Of a stretch of 64,000 nucleotides of DNA, positions 62,586-64,000 are shown one piece after another. This DNA comes from Terrisporobacter petrolearius (GTDB lineage: Bacteria; Bacillota; Clostridia; Peptostreptococcales; Peptostreptococcaceae), in assembly GCF_020748185.1 (NCBI RefSeq), contig NZ_JAHZMO010000005.1:62001-126000 (forward strand). The letters run 5' to 3'. How positions within the stretch are numbered: position 1 is the first letter of the stretch; every line of letters begins with the position of its first letter. The notes below the pieces were generated by a model. That model saw nothing but the letters and a program-made list of their open reading frames with translations. It ran no database searches and was not told the DNA's origin. A program made the position numbers and the translations under genes.

Positions 62586-62630
62586 AAGTAGTATGAGGAG
62601 CAATAATTTTTATTGCTCCTCATGCTACTT
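62586..62630. terminator. Long terminator between chromate transporter and sfsA genes
   Basis: Arms 62586-62606 and 62610-62630 (core GAGGAGCAATAA / TTATTGCTCCTC) pair over 21 bases with one G:U and a 3-base loop. It abuts the stop codon of the second chromate transporter. Confidence 0.8.
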
Positions 62631-63215
62631 TTATACACCTGCAAATCCAAATATTATTCCTACTATAGCAGATCCCGCTATAAAGAATACTGGATGAAGT
62701 TTTTTAGTTTGTTTTATATTATTTGATAACAAATAAATTATTATTGCTAGTATCAAAGATTTCCAGTTGAATAAATCTAATATTTTCCCACTACTTTTAA
62801 ATAAATCCATTTGAAGTAACGTTATCGTAACTACAGTCATACCTGCAGCTGCAATAAGTCCTGTAGATGCTGGACGAAGACCATAAAATGCTGCATCTAT
62901 ATATTTATTTTCTCTAAAAGATTTTAAAAAATAAGATATTATTATGATAATTATGATGGATGGTATTACAAGTCCTAAAGTTGCTATTATCCCTCCTCCT
63001 ATTCCTGCTGTTGTATATCCTACATATGTAGCCATATTTACACCTATTGGCCCTGGTGTTGATTCTGAAACTGCTATCATATCTGCAAGTTGACCTGATG
63101 TGAACCATCCTGTTTTGTCTGCCATATCATAAAGAAAAGGAAGTGTTGCCATTCCACCTCCTACTGCAAATAACCCCGTCTTAAAAAACTCAAAAAATAA
63201 TTGAAGATAAATCAT
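62631..63215 (-). CDS. Chromate transporter, half-size CHR protein (second)
   Basis: A 194-residue membrane protein with one CHR domain: FKTGLFAVGGGMATLPFLYD, DMIAVSESTPGPIGVNMATYVGYTTAG and the LRPASTGLIAAAG block. CHR proteins expel chromate; short proteins work as a pair of opposite topology. Its ATG overlaps the TAA of the first half (TAATG) and shares its GGAGGTG site, so both are made in equal amounts. In anaerobes the physiological anion may not be chromate. Confidence 0.9.
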   Translation of the reverse strand: MIYLQLFFEFFKTGLFAVGGGMATLPFLYDMADKTGWFTSGQLADMIAVSESTPGPIGVNMATYVGYTTAGIGGGIIATLGLVIPSIIIIIIISYFLKSFRENKYIDAAFYGLRPASTGLIAAAGMTVVTITLLQMDLFKSSGKILDLFNWKSLILAIIIYLLSNNIKQTKKLHPVFFIAGSAIVGIIFGFAGV

Positions 63216-63754
63216 TAATGTTTCACCTCCATATTTTTTACTATTATACCAGCTATAGCAGTAATAACCACAAATAATATTGGTGATAAGTCTGTAAATA
63301 CAGAACCTAAAAATACACCAACAAAAATAATAAGAGTAGCCTTGTCAACTACTGAGCTTTTCCATAGTTTAACTACAGCATTAAATATAAGCACGCAAAC
63401 ACATACTCTGACTCCTGCAAATGCATTTTTTACTATTGCTAGGTCAGAAAAATTACTTATAAAGGCTGCAATTGCCGTTATTATAACAAGAGATGGCATT
63501 ACAACACCTAGTGTTGCAACAACGCCTCCTACTATGCCTTTATTTTTCTGTCCTATAAATGTGGCTGTATTTACAGCTATTACACCTGGAGTACATTGTC
63601 CTATTGCATAGTAATCCATAAGTTCTTCATCAGTTGCCCAATCATTTTTTTCTACAATTTCTCTTTGTAAAATTGGAAGCATTGCATATCCACCTCCAAA
63701 TGTCAATACACCAACTCTTGCAAATGCAATAAATAAATCCATTAATTCCTTCAT
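63215..63754 (-). CDS. Chromate transporter, half-size CHR protein (first)
   Basis: A 179-residue membrane protein with one CHR domain: FARVGVLTFGGGYAMLPILQRE, DYYAIGQCTPGVIAVNTATFIGQKN and AGVRVCVCVLIFNAVVKLWK. It pairs with the following half. It starts 18 bases after the rpoN stop, on the same strand, with AGGAGG in between, so transcription may continue from rpoN. Confidence 0.9.
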   Translation of the reverse strand: MKELMDLFIAFARVGVLTFGGGYAMLPILQREIVEKNDWATDEELMDYYAIGQCTPGVIAVNTATFIGQKNKGIVGGVVATLGVVMPSLVIITAIAAFISNFSDLAIVKNAFAGVRVCVCVLIFNAVVKLWKSSVVDKATLIIFVGVFLGSVFTDLSPILFVVITAIAGIIVKNMEVKH

Positions 63755-63772
63755 ATATTTCCTCCTATTTGC

Positions 63773-64000
63773 CTATTTAACAAATCGTTTTCTTTTAGAA
63801 GAAGATAATATATTCATTTCTTCTCTATATTTTGCTACTGTTCTTCTGGCCACTGTTATTCCTTTATCTTTTAATAATTTGCATATTTTGTCATCACTTA
63901 AAGGCTTTAGTTTATCTTCTTTATTTATAAACTCTTTTATCATATTTTTAATTTTAGTACTTGATGTTCCTTCTTCTTCATCGCTTTGGATTGCTGTACT
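63773..64000 (-). CDS. rpoN: RNA polymerase sigma-54 factor (C-terminal part, cut by window edge)
   Basis: The last 75 codons are visible. They contain the RpoN box ARRTVAKYREEM that reads the -24 promoter element, preceded by the typical IKEFINKEDKLKPLSDDKICKLLKDKGITV and ending in a basic tail (SSSKRKRFVK). The body lies right of the window. Sigma-54 needs AAA+ enhancer-binding proteins; none is encoded in this window. Confidence 0.93.
   Translation of the reverse strand, partial: STAIQSDEEEGTSSTKIKNMIKEFINKEDKLKPLSDDKICKLLKDKGITVARRTVAKYREEMNILSSSKRKRFVK

Overview
The window is AT-rich (about 30% GC by eye), with dense, mostly reverse-strand genes, GGAGG-type ribosome binding sites and strong hairpin terminators with T-runs. 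Gene content is that of an anaerobic low-GC Firmicute: Na+-pumping oxaloacetate decarboxylase, citrate lyase, an [FeFe]-hydrogenase-like sensor and a SpoIIE-type phosphatase. I infer a Clostridia member, most likely Peptostreptococcaceae (Paraclostridium/Paeniclostridium-like). The genus is a guess from gene style, not proven. I found no rRNA, tRNA, CRISPR array, insertion sequence or prophage.

Layout. 1-6.7 kb: a Ter-type stress operon read leftwards (three TerD paralogues, a Ca2+ P-type ATPase, a YceG-like protein, TelA cut by the window edge), behind a promoter with a palindromic operator. 6.7-7.6 kb: a small membrane protein and a BFD-like Fe-S protein. 7.6-11.7 kb: a galactitol-type PTS operon (PRD activator, IIB, IIA, IIC). 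12-17.1 kb: alpha/beta hydrolase, Xaa-Pro aminopeptidase, Nudix hydrolase, and an ABC importer pair without a binding protein. 17.2-20.5 kb: an unassigned three-gene secreted-protein operon. 20.6-23.5 kb: an [FeFe]-hydrogenase-like sensor coupled to a PP2C phosphatase. 23.7-28 kb: an exported protein, a Ytr-like ABC exporter set and an NlpC/P60 hydrolase. 28.3-28.7 kb: two gene remnants joined head to head. 28.9-39.2 kb: housekeeping and transport genes (Bax inhibitor-1 family, GltS, YgiQ, AGCS symporter, QueG-like protein, EamA exporter, PadR operon).

39.3-50.7 kb is a complete citrate fermentation island. It holds citDEF (lyase), citS-like (uptake), citC and a citX-citG fusion (lyase activation and prosthetic group), a GntR regulator, and oadA/oadG/biotin carrier/oadB. 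Citrate is taken up with Na+, cleaved to acetate and oxaloacetate, and oxaloacetate is decarboxylated with Na+ export. A near-identical direct-repeat box lies upstream of both citD and oadA.

51-54.6 kb is a serine-type operon (class V aminotransferase, SerA-like dehydrogenase, DUF1015 protein). A well-folded candidate RNA lies between serA and the DUF1015 gene. 54.8-64 kb: AI-2E family permease, FtsH, CPBP protease, PHP phosphoesterase, an S1-domain protein with a coiled-coil insert, SfsA, two half-size chromate transporters and the end of rpoN.

The best candidates for something undescribed are the structured RNA at 52331-52403, the citrate-island direct-repeat box, the secreted three-gene cassette, the hydrogenase-like sensor lacking the catalytic proton-transfer cysteine, and two genes with good ribosome binding sites but no canonical start codon. 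All assignments come from reading sequence and motifs. No database search was run.
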